DNA from: Candidatus Aminicenantota bacterium
GTDB taxonomy: Bacteria > Acidobacteriota > Aminicenantia > JAMOAD01
Direction: 5' to 3'
Assembly (NCBI GenBank): GCA_027061995.1
Contig: JAMOUT010000057.1
Coordinates: forward strand, 62,001 to 126,000
DNA length: 64,000 bases
Shown: one piece after another, positions 54,342 through 62,746 of the stretch
Layout: the number at the start of each line of letters is the position of its first letter
How positions within the stretch are numbered: the first letter of the stretch is position 1
The notes under the pieces: model-generated
Databases searched by the model: none
What the model saw: only the letters and a program-made list of their open reading frames with translations
Told to the model about the DNA's origin: nothing
Position numbers and translations under genes: made by a program

Positions 54342-56520
54342 CTTTATTCTCTCTCTCGTATTTACAGGAAGGGCAGTAAATTTTATCTTTCTTTCTAAAC
54401 ATATAATCAAAACCGCATTCGGGACATTTTTCATCTATCGGAGTATCGGAAGTGATAAATTTACATTTCGGATAGAGTGAACATCCGTAAAAAAAACCTT
54501 TCCTTTTTTTATATCTTCTTTTTACAAGGACTCCTCCGTCTTTATTCGGGCAGATATATTTTGTTTTTTCACTATTCTTTTTGATATATTTACATTCGGG
54601 ATAGTTTGAACAAGCGAGAAAACTCCCGTATCTTCCCCTTCTCCAAACAAGGGGGGCTCCGCATTCGGGACATTTTTCATCGGTTATTTTCGGCTCGCTT
54701 TTTTTAACACTTTCAGTGTGCTTGCATTCATCATTTGTGCATCTGTAGTATTGTCCGAATCTTCCGTTTTTCAGAACCATCGGGCTTCCGCATTCGGGAC
54801 ATTTTTTTTCTGTCTGAACTCCGTTCTCTTTTGTTTCTTCCATATTTTTTTGAGCATTATCAAGTTGTTTTGAGAGTATTTTATAAAATTTATTAATTGA
54901 ATCCTGCCATACAAGCTTACCTTCGCTGATTTTATCAAGGTCATCTTCCATCTTAGCCGTAAATTCAATATCCATAAGAAGAGGGAAATGTTTTTCAAGT
55001 ATCTCTTCTATGAATAAACCCAACTCCGTGGGGATAAAAAACCGATTCTCTTTTATAACATAGGTTCTGTTCTGAAGGGTGGATATGATTGAACTGTATG
55101 TGGAAGGGCGCCCTATCCCTTTTTCTTCGAGTGTTTTTACGAGAGAACCCTCGGTAAATCTTGAAGGGGGTTGGGTAAAATTTTGTTTTAATTCTATTTT
55201 AAGAAGTTTAAGAATCATATCTTTTAATAATTCGGGTAATAATTTATCTTCGGGAACTCCAGCTATTTTAAGATATCCGTCAAATACAATTACTTGTCCC
55301 GAGGTTTTAAAAAGATAATCTTCCGCCTTAATCCAAACTTCGGTTTCCTCCAATTTTGCTGAAGCCATCTGTGTTTGTAGAAATCTTTTCCATATAAGAG
55401 AATAAAGTCTCAATTCATCATTTGAAAGAAAAGGTTTTAATTTATCGGGAGTCAAACTTATGTTTGTGGGTCTTATAGCTTCATGAGCATCTTGTGATTT
55501 TCCCTTTTTTTTGTAAAATCGAACATTTGGCGAAAGATAATTTTTACCGTATTCATTCTCAATGAAATTTCTCAATTCCTGATTGGCGGTTGAAGATATT
55601 CTAAGAGAATCCGTTCTCATATATGTTATTAATCCTGTTAATCCCTCTTTACCTATGTTTACCCCTTCATATAATTTTTGAGCGATCATCATAGTTTTTT
55701 TTACCGTGAATTTATAAACTTGAAAAGCGGCTTGTTGGAGAGATGATGTTATAAAAGGTGGGGGAGGATTTTTGGTTTTTTTCTTCTTTTTTATATCGAA
55801 AACTTTAAATTCCGATTTTTTTAATAAAGATTCCACCTGTTTTGCATCTTTTTCATTGGTTATCTCTATCTTTTTATTATTTTTTTTCTCAAGTTTGGCA
55901 ACTATTGATTCTTTTGTTTCCTCTTTTTCAAGATTAACTTTTATAGTCCAATATTCCTTTTGGACAAAAGCTTTAATCTCCTTTTCTCTGTCGCATATGA
56001 GTTTCAAGGCTATTGATTGAACTCTTCCGGCAGATAAACCTCCCATAACTTTTTTCCAAAGAATCGGGGAGATTTTATAACCTACAAGTCTGTCTAAGAC
56101 CCTTCTTGCTACTTGAGAATCAACTTTTTTCCTATCGATTTCAGTGGGATTTTTAAAAGCTTCCTTAATCCCTTTTTTGGTTATCTCATTCATTAAGACT
56201 CTTTTAATATTTGAATTGACTTTTGAAATCTCTTCATAAAGATGAAAGGAGATTGCCTCCCCTTCACGATCAGGGTCTGTTGCAAGATATATGTTTTTTG
56301 CTTTTGCCGCTTTTGCTTTTATCTTATTGATAACGGGAGCCTTACCTCTTATAATGATATATTTCGGTTCAAAATTATTTTCAATCTCAACTCCGAGTTT
56401 ACTCTTGGGGAGATCTTTAACATGCCCTTTGGAAGCTTCAACCGTGAAGGATTTACCGAGATATTTATTTATTGTTTTGGCTTTTGAAGGTGACTCAACT
56501 ATTACAAGATCTTTACTCAT
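54331..56520 (-). CDS. topA: DNA topoisomerase I
   Basis: Relaxes negative supercoils. Toprim domain: L-V-I-V-E-S-P-S-K-A-K-T-I at residue 5 and D-P-D-R-E-G-E-A-I near 82. Catalytic Tyr near 300 in G-L-I-T-Y-M-R-T-D-S. The C-terminus carries three zinc-knuckle-like repeats (C-P-E-C-G-S-P, C-P-E-C-G-A-P, then C-P-N and C-P-E-C-G-F pairs) that bind single-stranded DNA. 729 residues, normal. It starts 9 bases after the sulfotransferase stop. Confidence 0.97.
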   Translation of the reverse strand: MSKDLVIVESPSKAKTINKYLGKSFTVEASKGHVKDLPKSKLGVEIENNFEPKYIIIRGKAPVINKIKAKAAKAKNIYLATDPDREGEAISFHLYEEISKVNSNIKRVLMNEITKKGIKEAFKNPTEIDRKKVDSQVARRVLDRLVGYKISPILWKKVMGGLSAGRVQSIALKLICDREKEIKAFVQKEYWTIKVNLEKEETKESIVAKLEKKNNKKIEITNEKDAKQVESLLKKSEFKVFDIKKKKKTKNPPPPFITSSLQQAAFQVYKFTVKKTMMIAQKLYEGVNIGKEGLTGLITYMRTDSLRISSTANQELRNFIENEYGKNYLSPNVRFYKKKGKSQDAHEAIRPTNISLTPDKLKPFLSNDELRLYSLIWKRFLQTQMASAKLEETEVWIKAEDYLFKTSGQVIVFDGYLKIAGVPEDKLLPELLKDMILKLLKIELKQNFTQPPSRFTEGSLVKTLEEKGIGRPSTYSSIISTLQNRTYVIKENRFFIPTELGLFIEEILEKHFPLLMDIEFTAKMEDDLDKISEGKLVWQDSINKFYKILSKQLDNAQKNMEETKENGVQTEKKCPECGSPMVLKNGRFGQYYRCTNDECKHTESVKKSEPKITDEKCPECGAPLVWRRGRYGSFLACSNYPECKYIKKNSEKTKYICPNKDGGVLVKRRYKKRKGFFYGCSLYPKCKFITSDTPIDEKCPECGFDYMFRKKDKIYCPSCKYERENKDEK

Positions 56521-56529
56521 AACTTAAAA

Positions 56530-57213
56530 CTACCTGCAACTCTTTTTTTCTAACTCTTTCAGTTTTTTATAAACTTTCATCTCATCTTTGGTAACAATCA
56601 TTCCGCTGTTCTTTTGAGTTCTGTATATCTTTTTTATTCTGTTCAGATCTATGTTAAACCCTATTTTTTTAAAAGCATTTATTATACAGGGTTTTTTCTC
56701 CATCAGGGTTTCATAACTTATAACAATACTGTTCTTGATATTCTCATGAGCGGCGATTATCGCATTATTATTGTCAAACCAGCTGAGTTTGAATTGAGAG
56801 ATTCCTCTCCTGAGCATACTTGCTTTTGAATCAGCGGGATTCCTGAAAATAAAAACAGCTTTAAGATTTTTTCGACCTATATGTCTGTAGAAAAATATTG
56901 CCGGAGTTAAGACTATTTTCAGACCGCTCCAACCATCATTTTCATTTAAAAGTTTTACTATTTTATTTAAATCTCTGGTGTTTTCATCAGTCATGGCTTG
57001 CTCTATAAGTCTTTTTGAAAGTTCTTTTTCAAGAGAATATTCAAAATAACCCTCTTTATTGTAAATATCCGAACCTATATCAGATAAAAATTTAACTCCC
57101 GCACTCTCCAAAAGTTGACAAACAAGGGATGTTCCGCTTCTCGGATGTCCGCTTACAATTACTGTTTTTCCCATTTTTTCGGGAGTTAAATCATTTTTGT
57201 TTTCATCGCTCAT
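56530..57213 (-). CDS. Sulfotransferase-family protein
   Basis: 227 residues. The PAPS-binding P-loop-like motif V-S-G-H-P-R-S-G-T-S spans residues 20-29, and the 3'-phosphate motif is F-I-F-R-N-P-A-D-S near 128. I-S-Y-E-T-L-M near 180 also fits. Members move a sulfate from PAPS to an alcohol or amine, often on sugars. GGAGG precedes the ATG. It is upstream of topA with no functional link. Substrate unknown. Confidence 0.8.
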   Translation of the reverse strand: MSDENKNDLTPEKMGKTVIVSGHPRSGTSLVCQLLESAGVKFLSDIGSDIYNKEGYFEYSLEKELSKRLIEQAMTDENTRDLNKIVKLLNENDGWSGLKIVLTPAIFFYRHIGRKNLKAVFIFRNPADSKASMLRRGISQFKLSWFDNNNAIIAAHENIKNSIVISYETLMEKKPCIINAFKKIGFNIDLNRIKKIYRTQKNSGMIVTKDEMKVYKKLKELEKKSCR

Positions 57214-57451
57214 TAATATTCCTCCGTTTTTAAATGTAAAATTAAAGCTAATTATTATAACATAGAATAAATTGATTTGGAAAATTTAAAAACGGAAGAA
57301 AAATAATGTCCGATAATTAAATATTATAAATGATAGAGAGATATTAATCTTAAATTGTGTGGTGAATTTATAATTAATTGAGATGAAAATATCGGGAACT
57401 TTTTATTGTCTATTCCGTTAAATGTAAGTAAATTCAAAAAGGAGAAATTTT

Positions 57452-58582
57452 ATGAGAAAAGGATTAACAATTATTTTGGTTGTATTTTTTGTTTTAGCAA
57501 GTCTTTCTAATGGTAATAATCTGAAAAAAGAAAATCTCCGACTTGGTTATAAGGAGATAAAAGTTGAAATTAATGAGAATATTGAGACATTAAGCTTGAT
57601 ATATAGCCTTGCTGATGATGAGTTGATTAATGTTGATTTTGCCGAAAAAGCTCATCTGCTAAAACATTATTTAAAAGAGTTTGAAAAATTTAAAGATCAT
57701 CCAGCGGTTAAAAAAATGAAATTTCTTCTGAAAAAGGAGATATTTGGTGCTTCATGTGTTACATACGGACTTTTTTATACTGATTTCCCCGAATTTAAAG
57801 AAAAATATCCTTTTGATTTTTCAGTTTATAAAAAAGAGGAAAAAAATCAATTATTGGAGTTTTATCAATTAGCCAGAAAATTTTATAAAGATGTGAAATT
57901 ATCAAAATTTTTTATAAAACACCATACAGTATATGAAAGAATAAAAAATGAAGTAAAATCCGTTTTACCTTCGAACTCTTATATAAAAACATTGGAAAAA
58001 TTTCACGGAATATCAATGTTAGATTATGTAATAATTCCTTCGATTTTTGTTCCTAATTATTTTAATTACGGACCAACCATAAAAACCCGAAAAGGGATTA
58101 TCAATTATTATGTGATGGGTCCCGCTTACGATGTAAATATTAAATCCGGAGTGAAATTACCGGACAAATTGGGTTTTAATGCCAAGAGTTATATTTTTTC
58201 AATCGGAATACATGAATTCGGGCATACTTTTGTTAGATTTATTGATAAACCGAAAAATGCACGACTTATAAATTCCATATCGTATTTAAATACGGAAGAA
58301 TTAAGAAAAAAGATTTACCCTCAAGGATATGGTAATTGGAAAGGGGTTTTTGAGGAACATCTTGTAAGAGTTTGTGAGATAGAGATAGCAAAAATGATGA
58401 ACAACGAAAAATATAGCAAAATATTATATGAAGATAATGTAATCAAAAGAGGGTTTAAATATATTCCGTATATTCTTGATATAATCCCCCAATATGAAAA
58501 AAACAGAGACAAATATAAAACTTTTGAAGAATTTTTTCCATTAATTATAAAAAAGTTATCCGAGGTTAAAATTAAAAGATAA
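57452..58582 (+). CDS. Secreted HExxH metalloprotease-like protein (DUF4932-like)
   Basis: 376 residues with a signal peptide (about 1-21) followed by a helical domain. A zincin motif G-I-H-E-F-G-H (His254, Glu255, His258) and a later E-E-H-L-V-R segment near 303 may supply the third ligand. The layout resembles DUF4932-type bacterial proteins; I am sure only of the signal peptide and zinc motif. It would act in the periplasm or outside. GGAGAAA precedes the ATG. Monocistronic, convergent with a degenerate gene. Confidence 0.75.
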   Translation: MRKGLTIILVVFFVLASLSNGNNLKKENLRLGYKEIKVEINENIETLSLIYSLADDELINVDFAEKAHLLKHYLKEFEKFKDHPAVKKMKFLLKKEIFGASCVTYGLFYTDFPEFKEKYPFDFSVYKKEEKNQLLEFYQLARKFYKDVKLSKFFIKHHTVYERIKNEVKSVLPSNSYIKTLEKFHGISMLDYVIIPSIFVPNYFNYGPTIKTRKGIINYYVMGPAYDVNIKSGVKLPDKLGFNAKSYIFSIGIHEFGHTFVRFIDKPKNARLINSISYLNTEELRKKIYPQGYGNWKGVFEEHLVRVCEIEIAKMMNNEKYSKILYEDNVIKRGFKYIPYILDIIPQYEKNRDKYKTFEEFFPLIIKKLSEVKIKR

Positions 58583-58607
58583 ATCCTGATACAAAAAATA
58601 ATTTGAA

Positions 58608-58832
58608 TTAATTATAGTATATTGTAAATTTGCATTTTTCAATATTAATCTCAATTTTTTTTATCTCTGTTAACAAGACATTCAGATATAAAATATCATA
58701 TTCTCCCTCAGTATTAGTGTCGATATGTTTAACTTTTTCAATTGAGATTATTATATCGGAAGTCATTATTTTGTAGGAATTATTATATATAAATACTAAT
58801 AAAATAATAATATATATACTATGTTTTTTCAT
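58608..58832 (-). pseudogene. Shortened paralogue of the secreted protein at 61115
   Basis: 74 codons. The first 55 residues align closely with those of the 138-residue protein at 61115 (both have I-S-I-E-R/K-V-K and Y-D-I-x-Y-L-N-V-x-L-T-E). Then about 60 residues are missing, and K-F-T-I-Y-Y-N and the DNA after it (ATTATAGTATATTGTAAATTT in both, as reverse complement) match again. The flanking DNA upstream is also similar. It looks like a duplicate that lost its middle by deletion. It may still be expressed as a tiny secreted peptide. Confidence 0.75.
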
Positions 58833-58861
58833 ATATATATAATATTAATTATTATATATAT
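58833..58861. repeat. AT-only perfect inverted repeat
   Basis: Twelve-base arms around a five-base centre, immediately upstream of the degenerate gene's ATG and overlapping its candidate promoter. The matching region of the intact paralogue is similar but not palindromic. Confidence 0.7.
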
Positions 58862-58864
58862 CAA
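58836..58864 (-). promoter_or_regulatory. Possible leaderless promoter of the degenerate paralogue
   Basis: TTGATA (58864-58859), 17 bases, TATATA (58841-58836), 3 bases before the ATG. Equivalent in position to the better promoter of the gene at 61115. Low complexity makes it uncertain. Confidence 0.35.
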
Positions 58865-58950
58865 ATATACTTTTTGTAAAAAAACAAAAACTAAAAAAGT
58901 ATAAAAATATATTAATGTGTTAATTTGATTTTGCAGTAAAAAAACAGAAA

Positions 58951-59136
58951 TTAATCTATATTCTTTTTTAATAATTCGGAAGCTATTTTTTTTATTTTGT
59001 TGACATTATCCGCCGAATCTTCTATTGTAGCTGCTTCCTTCTTTGTGATTTTGCTCTTTTCTGCTAATTTTATTCGGCCCTCAAGCCCTAATTCATTCTC
59101 AACTATCTTAAAAATTGATAATATCTTATCGCCCAT
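58951..59136 (-). CDS. Small hypothetical protein of the Roadblock cassette
   Basis: 61 residues, helical and charged (I-V-E-N-E-L-G-L-E-G-R-I-K-L-A-E, then A-A-T-I-E-D-S-A-D-N-V-N-K-I-K-K-I-A). No family recognised. GGAGG lies just upstream of the ATG, so it is probably translated. It lies 19 bases after the Roadblock gene on the same strand and may be a partner or adaptor of it. Confidence 0.6.
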   Translation of the reverse strand: MGDKILSIFKIVENELGLEGRIKLAEKSKITKKEAATIEDSADNVNKIKKIASELLKKNID

Positions 59137-59155
59137 ATTATTCCTCCGTTTAAGG

Positions 59156-59530
59156 TTAATTACCTACAATAGCTTCTTCAAAAGCAGATGTTATCTTAGG
59201 TAAAATAATGCTTAAAAGCATTCCCAAAGGAACCTCTCTTGTATCAATCACCATACCCCATTGAAATTCACCAAGTGGCATAACTATTAGTGCTTTGTCG
59301 TCAACAAGGTCTAATAAATAATATTTATTCAAAGCCGGAAACTTTGCTCCGTCAAGAGCTTTTTTAACATATTCCGTAATTTTACCGAATAAGGCGCAAC
59401 CTTCGGGGCTACTGTTATAAGCGACAATAGGTTGTAAATCTTTTGATGAATAGATATCAGTTCCAATTAACCCTTGACCTGTCTCTTTTTTCAAGAGCTC
59501 CATTGCTTCTTTTAGCTTTTTTACATTCAT
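59156..59530 (-). CDS. Roadblock/LC7-domain protein
   Basis: 124 residues covering one Roadblock/LC7-like fold: G-L-I-G-T-D-I-Y near 20, P-I-V-A-Y-N near 34, Y-Y-L-L-D-L near 75, M-P-L-G-E-F-Q-W-G-M-V-I-D near 88, then L-L-S-I-I-L-P-K-I. In bacteria such proteins (MglB, for example) regulate Ras-like GTPases or polarity. No GTPase gene is in the window. The last 50 residues resemble the C-terminus of the receiver protein upstream (59540), so the two may co-assemble. GGAGG-type start signal. Confidence 0.75.
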   Translation of the reverse strand: MNVKKLKEAMELLKKETGQGLIGTDIYSSKDLQPIVAYNSSPEGCALFGKITEYVKKALDGAKFPALNKYYLLDLVDDKALIVMPLGEFQWGMVIDTREVPLGMLLSIILPKITSAFEEAIVGN

Positions 59531-59539
59531 TTTTTCCTC

Positions 59540-60607
59540 CTATGATTTAAGATTTTTTATTTTTATTTCCTTTGTAATTTTCGGAAGTATGATATTTAAA
59601 AATAAGCCGAGTTGAATTTTTGAAATATCTATGGTCATTCCTAATAAATAATTATTGATAGGAGAAATGATTATTATTATGAATTTTCCGGAATTAATCA
59701 AATAATAATCTCCCAAATGAGTATCCAAATATTTTGATAATTCTTTGTTAATCAATGAAGTTAATGATGAAAAATCCTTATAAGAGCCCTCGTCTATATT
59801 ATATTGAAAGATAGAGGAGTTGTCTGATAATGATATTAATTCGGCATTAATTATGGAATCATCTAAATCATCTTTAAATTTTTCAAAGAATTCATGAAAA
59901 ACTTTTGTATCTGAATTATTATTGTTACTATTATTATTATTGTTGTTTTCATCTATTTTTCTTACAGTTTCCAAAATACCGAATTCAATAGGAATTGAAA
60001 CATCATCGTTTTCCTCTATATAGGGTGTTTCCGTAAAAATATAATCATCTAATTTCTGAATTTCTTCCAATGCTTCCAATCCTTCCAATTTGCCGAATTT
60101 ACATTTTTTTAAAAATCCGTTTTTAACATTGATGATTCCATTTCCTTTTTTGGATTTTATTGATATTGAAGTTTTCTTATTGGAATATTTTAAAATTTGT
60201 AGTAATGTCATTATGTCAATGTTAATTTGTGCTATATTATTTTCTTTGTTTTTTAATGATTTCTCGATTAAATTCTCCAACCTGTCTATTGAGAATGGTT
60301 TTTCAAGAAGGTATTGTATTCCGAGAGATAAAAGCTCTTTATTATACATCATAGAGGGGAATCCCGTTATAACAATGAATTTTTTACCGGGGAATTTTTT
60401 CAGAACTTCTCTTATAAATTGAATACCATCCATTTCAGGCATATTGATATCTACTATGAATAAATCGATTTTTTTGATATTAATGCTTTTTAATGCTTTT
60501 AAAGGTGAATTAAATATTATTATTTCATAACGATTATTTAAACTGTCTTTAAGAAGTTTTAACAAATTTTTGTCATCATCTAAAATTAAGATATTCTTTT
60601 TTTTCAT
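59540..60607 (-). CDS. Response regulator with DUF4388-like and Roadblock-like domains
   Basis: 355 residues from ATG 60607. Residues about 1-120 are a receiver: I-L-I-L-D-D-D, phospho-acceptor Asp53 in I-V-D-I-N-M-P-E-M-D, and K-P-F near 102. Residues about 125-215 resemble the DUF4388/PATAN sensory-regulatory domain (L-L-Q-I-L-K-Y-S-N-K-K, G-I-I-N-V-K-N-G). A linker with 10 Asn follows near 230, then a Roadblock-like end (L-G-D-Y-Y-L-I-N, L-F-L-N-I-I-L-P-K-I). It has no DNA-binding domain, so output is likely by protein contact. A receiver-controlled Roadblock protein. Confidence 0.75.
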   Translation of the reverse strand: MKKKNILILDDDKNLLKLLKDSLNNRYEIIIFNSPLKALKSINIKKIDLFIVDINMPEMDGIQFIREVLKKFPGKKFIVITGFPSMMYNKELLSLGIQYLLEKPFSIDRLENLIEKSLKNKENNIAQINIDIMTLLQILKYSNKKTSISIKSKKGNGIINVKNGFLKKCKFGKLEGLEALEEIQKLDDYIFTETPYIEENDDVSIPIEFGILETVRKIDENNNNNNSNNNNSDTKVFHEFFEKFKDDLDDSIINAELISLSDNSSIFQYNIDEGSYKDFSSLTSLINKELSKYLDTHLGDYYLINSGKFIIIIISPINNYLLGMTIDISKIQLGLFLNIILPKITKEIKIKNLKS

Positions 60608-60629
60608 AATTCTTTTGCCATAACAACTT

Positions 60630-60658
60630 ATGTTATAAAAACTAATTCTTTTTGTCAA
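60630..60658 (-). promoter_or_regulatory. Promoter of the Roadblock cassette
   Basis: Perfect TTGACA (60658-60653), 17 bases, TAACAT (60635-60630). An inverted repeat (ATAACA and TGTTAT, 60620-60636) overlaps the -10 and may be an operator. Confidence 0.5.
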
Positions 60659-61114
60659 GTAAAATCGACCCTCCCCGTGGAAATAGCATAAGCAATGCAT
60701 GATAGAGGACAAAGTTGTTAAATTGAAAAAAAAAATAAATTGGATAAAACATAATATAATAATCTTGGTATTATTGTCGGAGATTACGAGTAAATTTCTA
60801 ATGGTATTAAATCTTAAAATAAATTATAAAAAGGTAAACACTATGCTTTAGTAAACCGCTGGAATAGACATTGTGGTATGGAAAACACAATAATATATTT
60901 TTCAGTATAAAGAGTTTTTCATTTGAGTTAAATAAGGAAGGGATAACGCGGACATATGATTAACTAATACAAAAAGTTGTGTTTTTATAGATTATAAACT
61001 TGATGCAACCCTTGTATCATCAAAGAGTGAAAATGAAACATACGGGATTATGGTGGAGGGATTATTTATAAAAGAGTGAAATGCCATAATCATAATTTAA
61101 ATGTTATAACAGAA
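60659..61114. other. Gene-free region upstream of the Roadblock cassette
   Basis: About 450 bases, AT-rich, between the cassette promoter and the stop of the secreted-protein gene. I see no ORF with a plausible start, no known RNA and no repeat. It may be eroded coding sequence, but nothing recognisable remains. Confidence 0.5.
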
Positions 61115-61531
61115 TCAAATTTTTATCTTTTTTGAATTCTTATAAGATTTTCCGTTTGAATTATAGTATATTGTAAATTTATATTTTGATGATTTTCTAT
61201 TATTATATCTAAGGTTAATTTTTATATTTGTAAAAGTATAAAGCCCGAAACCTGTAATTTTATAAACGGGAGGATTGTTCTCCGCATATTTGTAAATAAG
61301 TGTATCATTAGAATCATATACCTCATTCATATATTGTTCGATATTAAGATCAAGACCTTTTGTTTCTGTTAACATGACATTCAAATATATAATATCATAG
61401 CGACCATCACCGTTCGTATCAACATATTTAACTCTTTCAATTGAGATAAGGAGGTCGGGAGTTGTTTTCTTATCACACTTATTGTATAAAAACATTAACA
61501 AGATAATAATAAATACACTATATTTTTTCAT
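61115..61531 (-). CDS. Small secreted protein, intact paralogue of the gene at 58608
   Basis: 138 residues: a hydrophobic N-terminal segment (about 5-18), then Cys19 in Y-N-K-C, which is a poor lipobox, so either a weak lipoprotein or a signal anchor. The mature part has a D-T-N-G-D-G-R-Y-D loop, which resembles a calcium-binding (dockerin/EF-type) loop, and beta-rich segments. Family not recognised. Leaderless promoter upstream. Its deleted twin lies 2.3 kb away on the same strand. Confidence 0.65.
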   Translation of the reverse strand: MKKYSVFIIILLMFLYNKCDKKTTPDLLISIERVKYVDTNGDGRYDIIYLNVMLTETKGLDLNIEQYMNEVYDSNDTLIYKYAENNPPVYKITGFGLYTFTNIKINLRYNNRKSSKYKFTIYYNSNGKSYKNSKKIKI

Positions 61532-61537
61532 ATATTT

Positions 61538-61566
61538 ATTATATTAATAGTTTTGTTTAATATCAA
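61538..61566 (-). promoter_or_regulatory. Leaderless promoter of the secreted protein at 61115
   Basis: TTGATA (61566-61561), 17 bases, perfect TATAAT (61543-61538), then 6 bases to the ATG at 61531. No Shine-Dalgarno sequence. Confidence 0.7.
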
Positions 61567-61593
61567 GGGGAATTTGTAAGAATTAAATATTAG

Positions 61594-61622
61594 TTGACAA
61601 AATCAGATATTATGTTTAAAAT
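61594..61622 (+). promoter_or_regulatory. Promoter of the secreted TPR gene and ligA
   Basis: Perfect TTGACA (61594-61599), 17 bases, TAAAAT (61617-61622), followed by a leader with GGAGG before ATG 61661. Confidence 0.7.
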
Positions 61623-61660
61623 ACATAAATTAAAGCTTTAAATTTGCTGGAGGTTTATTT

Positions 61661-62746
61661 ATGAAAAAGAAAAATTCTGTTTTGATTGTGATGTTATTAG
61701 CTTTAGCTTTCTATTTAATTATGCCTAATATGATTTATGCAAGCGAAGCTACTTCTTATTTGGCTTTTATTGATGCCACAACAAATTATAGTGCAATGGT
61801 TAGAGCAAAAAAACCGGGGGAAGAGATAAAAGCGGCTCAAGCTAAAATGATAGCAGCCGGAGAAAAATATATAAAAAAATATGAAGACAAGGTTCCTGTG
61901 AATACATCTATTATATTGCAAAATCTTGTTCTTGTTTTTTATAATTTAAAAAAATATGATAAGGTGATCTATTACGGAGAAAAATTAGCTAAAAAACCCG
62001 GATTAAAAGATATTCAAAAGGCAAGTTTATTTCTTTTTCTTGCCGATTCATATATTTCAACGGGTAAAGATTATAAAAGAGGTGTTGATTTTGCAGAAGG
62101 GATTGAACTTATTGTCAATAATAATATAAACACAAGCACGGGTTTGCAAAAGAAAAGATGGCAGAATTTATTAGGGCAAGCGTTGAGACTCAAAGGAAAT
62201 GTATTTTATATTAAAAAAGATTATGATAATGCGGTTGCTAATTTTATTAAATCATATAATAATTATCCTTCTATGAGAACGCTAAAAGTCATAAGAGAAA
62301 TCGGAAGAAAATATTTTAAACAAAAGCAATACAAAAAAGCACTCGGAGTGTTTGAATTTGCATACAAAGAGTTAAGTAAAAAATCACCGAAAAGAGCTCA
62401 GGAGTGTTTGAAACTTCTTGGTAGAACTTATTCAAAACTTGGAATGATAGATAAGGCCATACAAACATTTTCAAAACTTTATTCAAAGAGGAAAAATGCT
62501 GAATTAGCTTATAGAATCGGGGCTTTGTATAACAAGAAATTTAAACAATCAGGTGGAAAGGATAAATCATTTCTTGAAAAAGCAAAACTTTATTGGGCTG
62601 AATCAGTTGTTTTAAAATCACCGGCTCTTTATTCAAAACAAGCGGAAAAAATTCTGAAAAATTATATGATAAGTATGGAAAAAGCCACTCTTCAGGAGTA
62701 TGAAGATATTTTAAAAGTAGCTAAAAAAAGATTAGGTTTGATTTAA
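61661..62746 (+). CDS. Secreted TPR-repeat protein
   Basis: 361 residues: signal peptide with cleavage expected after M-I-Y-A-S near 27, then TPR-like helical repeats (Y-F-K-Q-K-Q-Y-K-K-A-L-G-V-F and later L-G-R-T-Y-S-K-L-G-M-I-D-K-A). Probably periplasmic scaffold. GGAGG ends 7 bases before the ATG. ligA starts 9 bases later on the same strand, so the two may share a transcript. Function unknown. Confidence 0.75.
   Translation: MKKKNSVLIVMLLALAFYLIMPNMIYASEATSYLAFIDATTNYSAMVRAKKPGEEIKAAQAKMIAAGEKYIKKYEDKVPVNTSIILQNLVLVFYNLKKYDKVIYYGEKLAKKPGLKDIQKASLFLFLADSYISTGKDYKRGVDFAEGIELIVNNNINTSTGLQKKRWQNLLGQALRLKGNVFYIKKDYDNAVANFIKSYNNYPSMRTLKVIREIGRKYFKQKQYKKALGVFEFAYKELSKKSPKRAQECLKLLGRTYSKLGMIDKAIQTFSKLYSKRKNAELAYRIGALYNKKFKQSGGKDKSFLEKAKLYWAESVVLKSPALYSKQAEKILKNYMISMEKATLQEYEDILKVAKKRLGLI

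Noticed and set aside
58833-58861. Attachment site or transposon end
   Set aside because: The palindrome is made only of A and T, occurs once, and no integrase or transposase is nearby.
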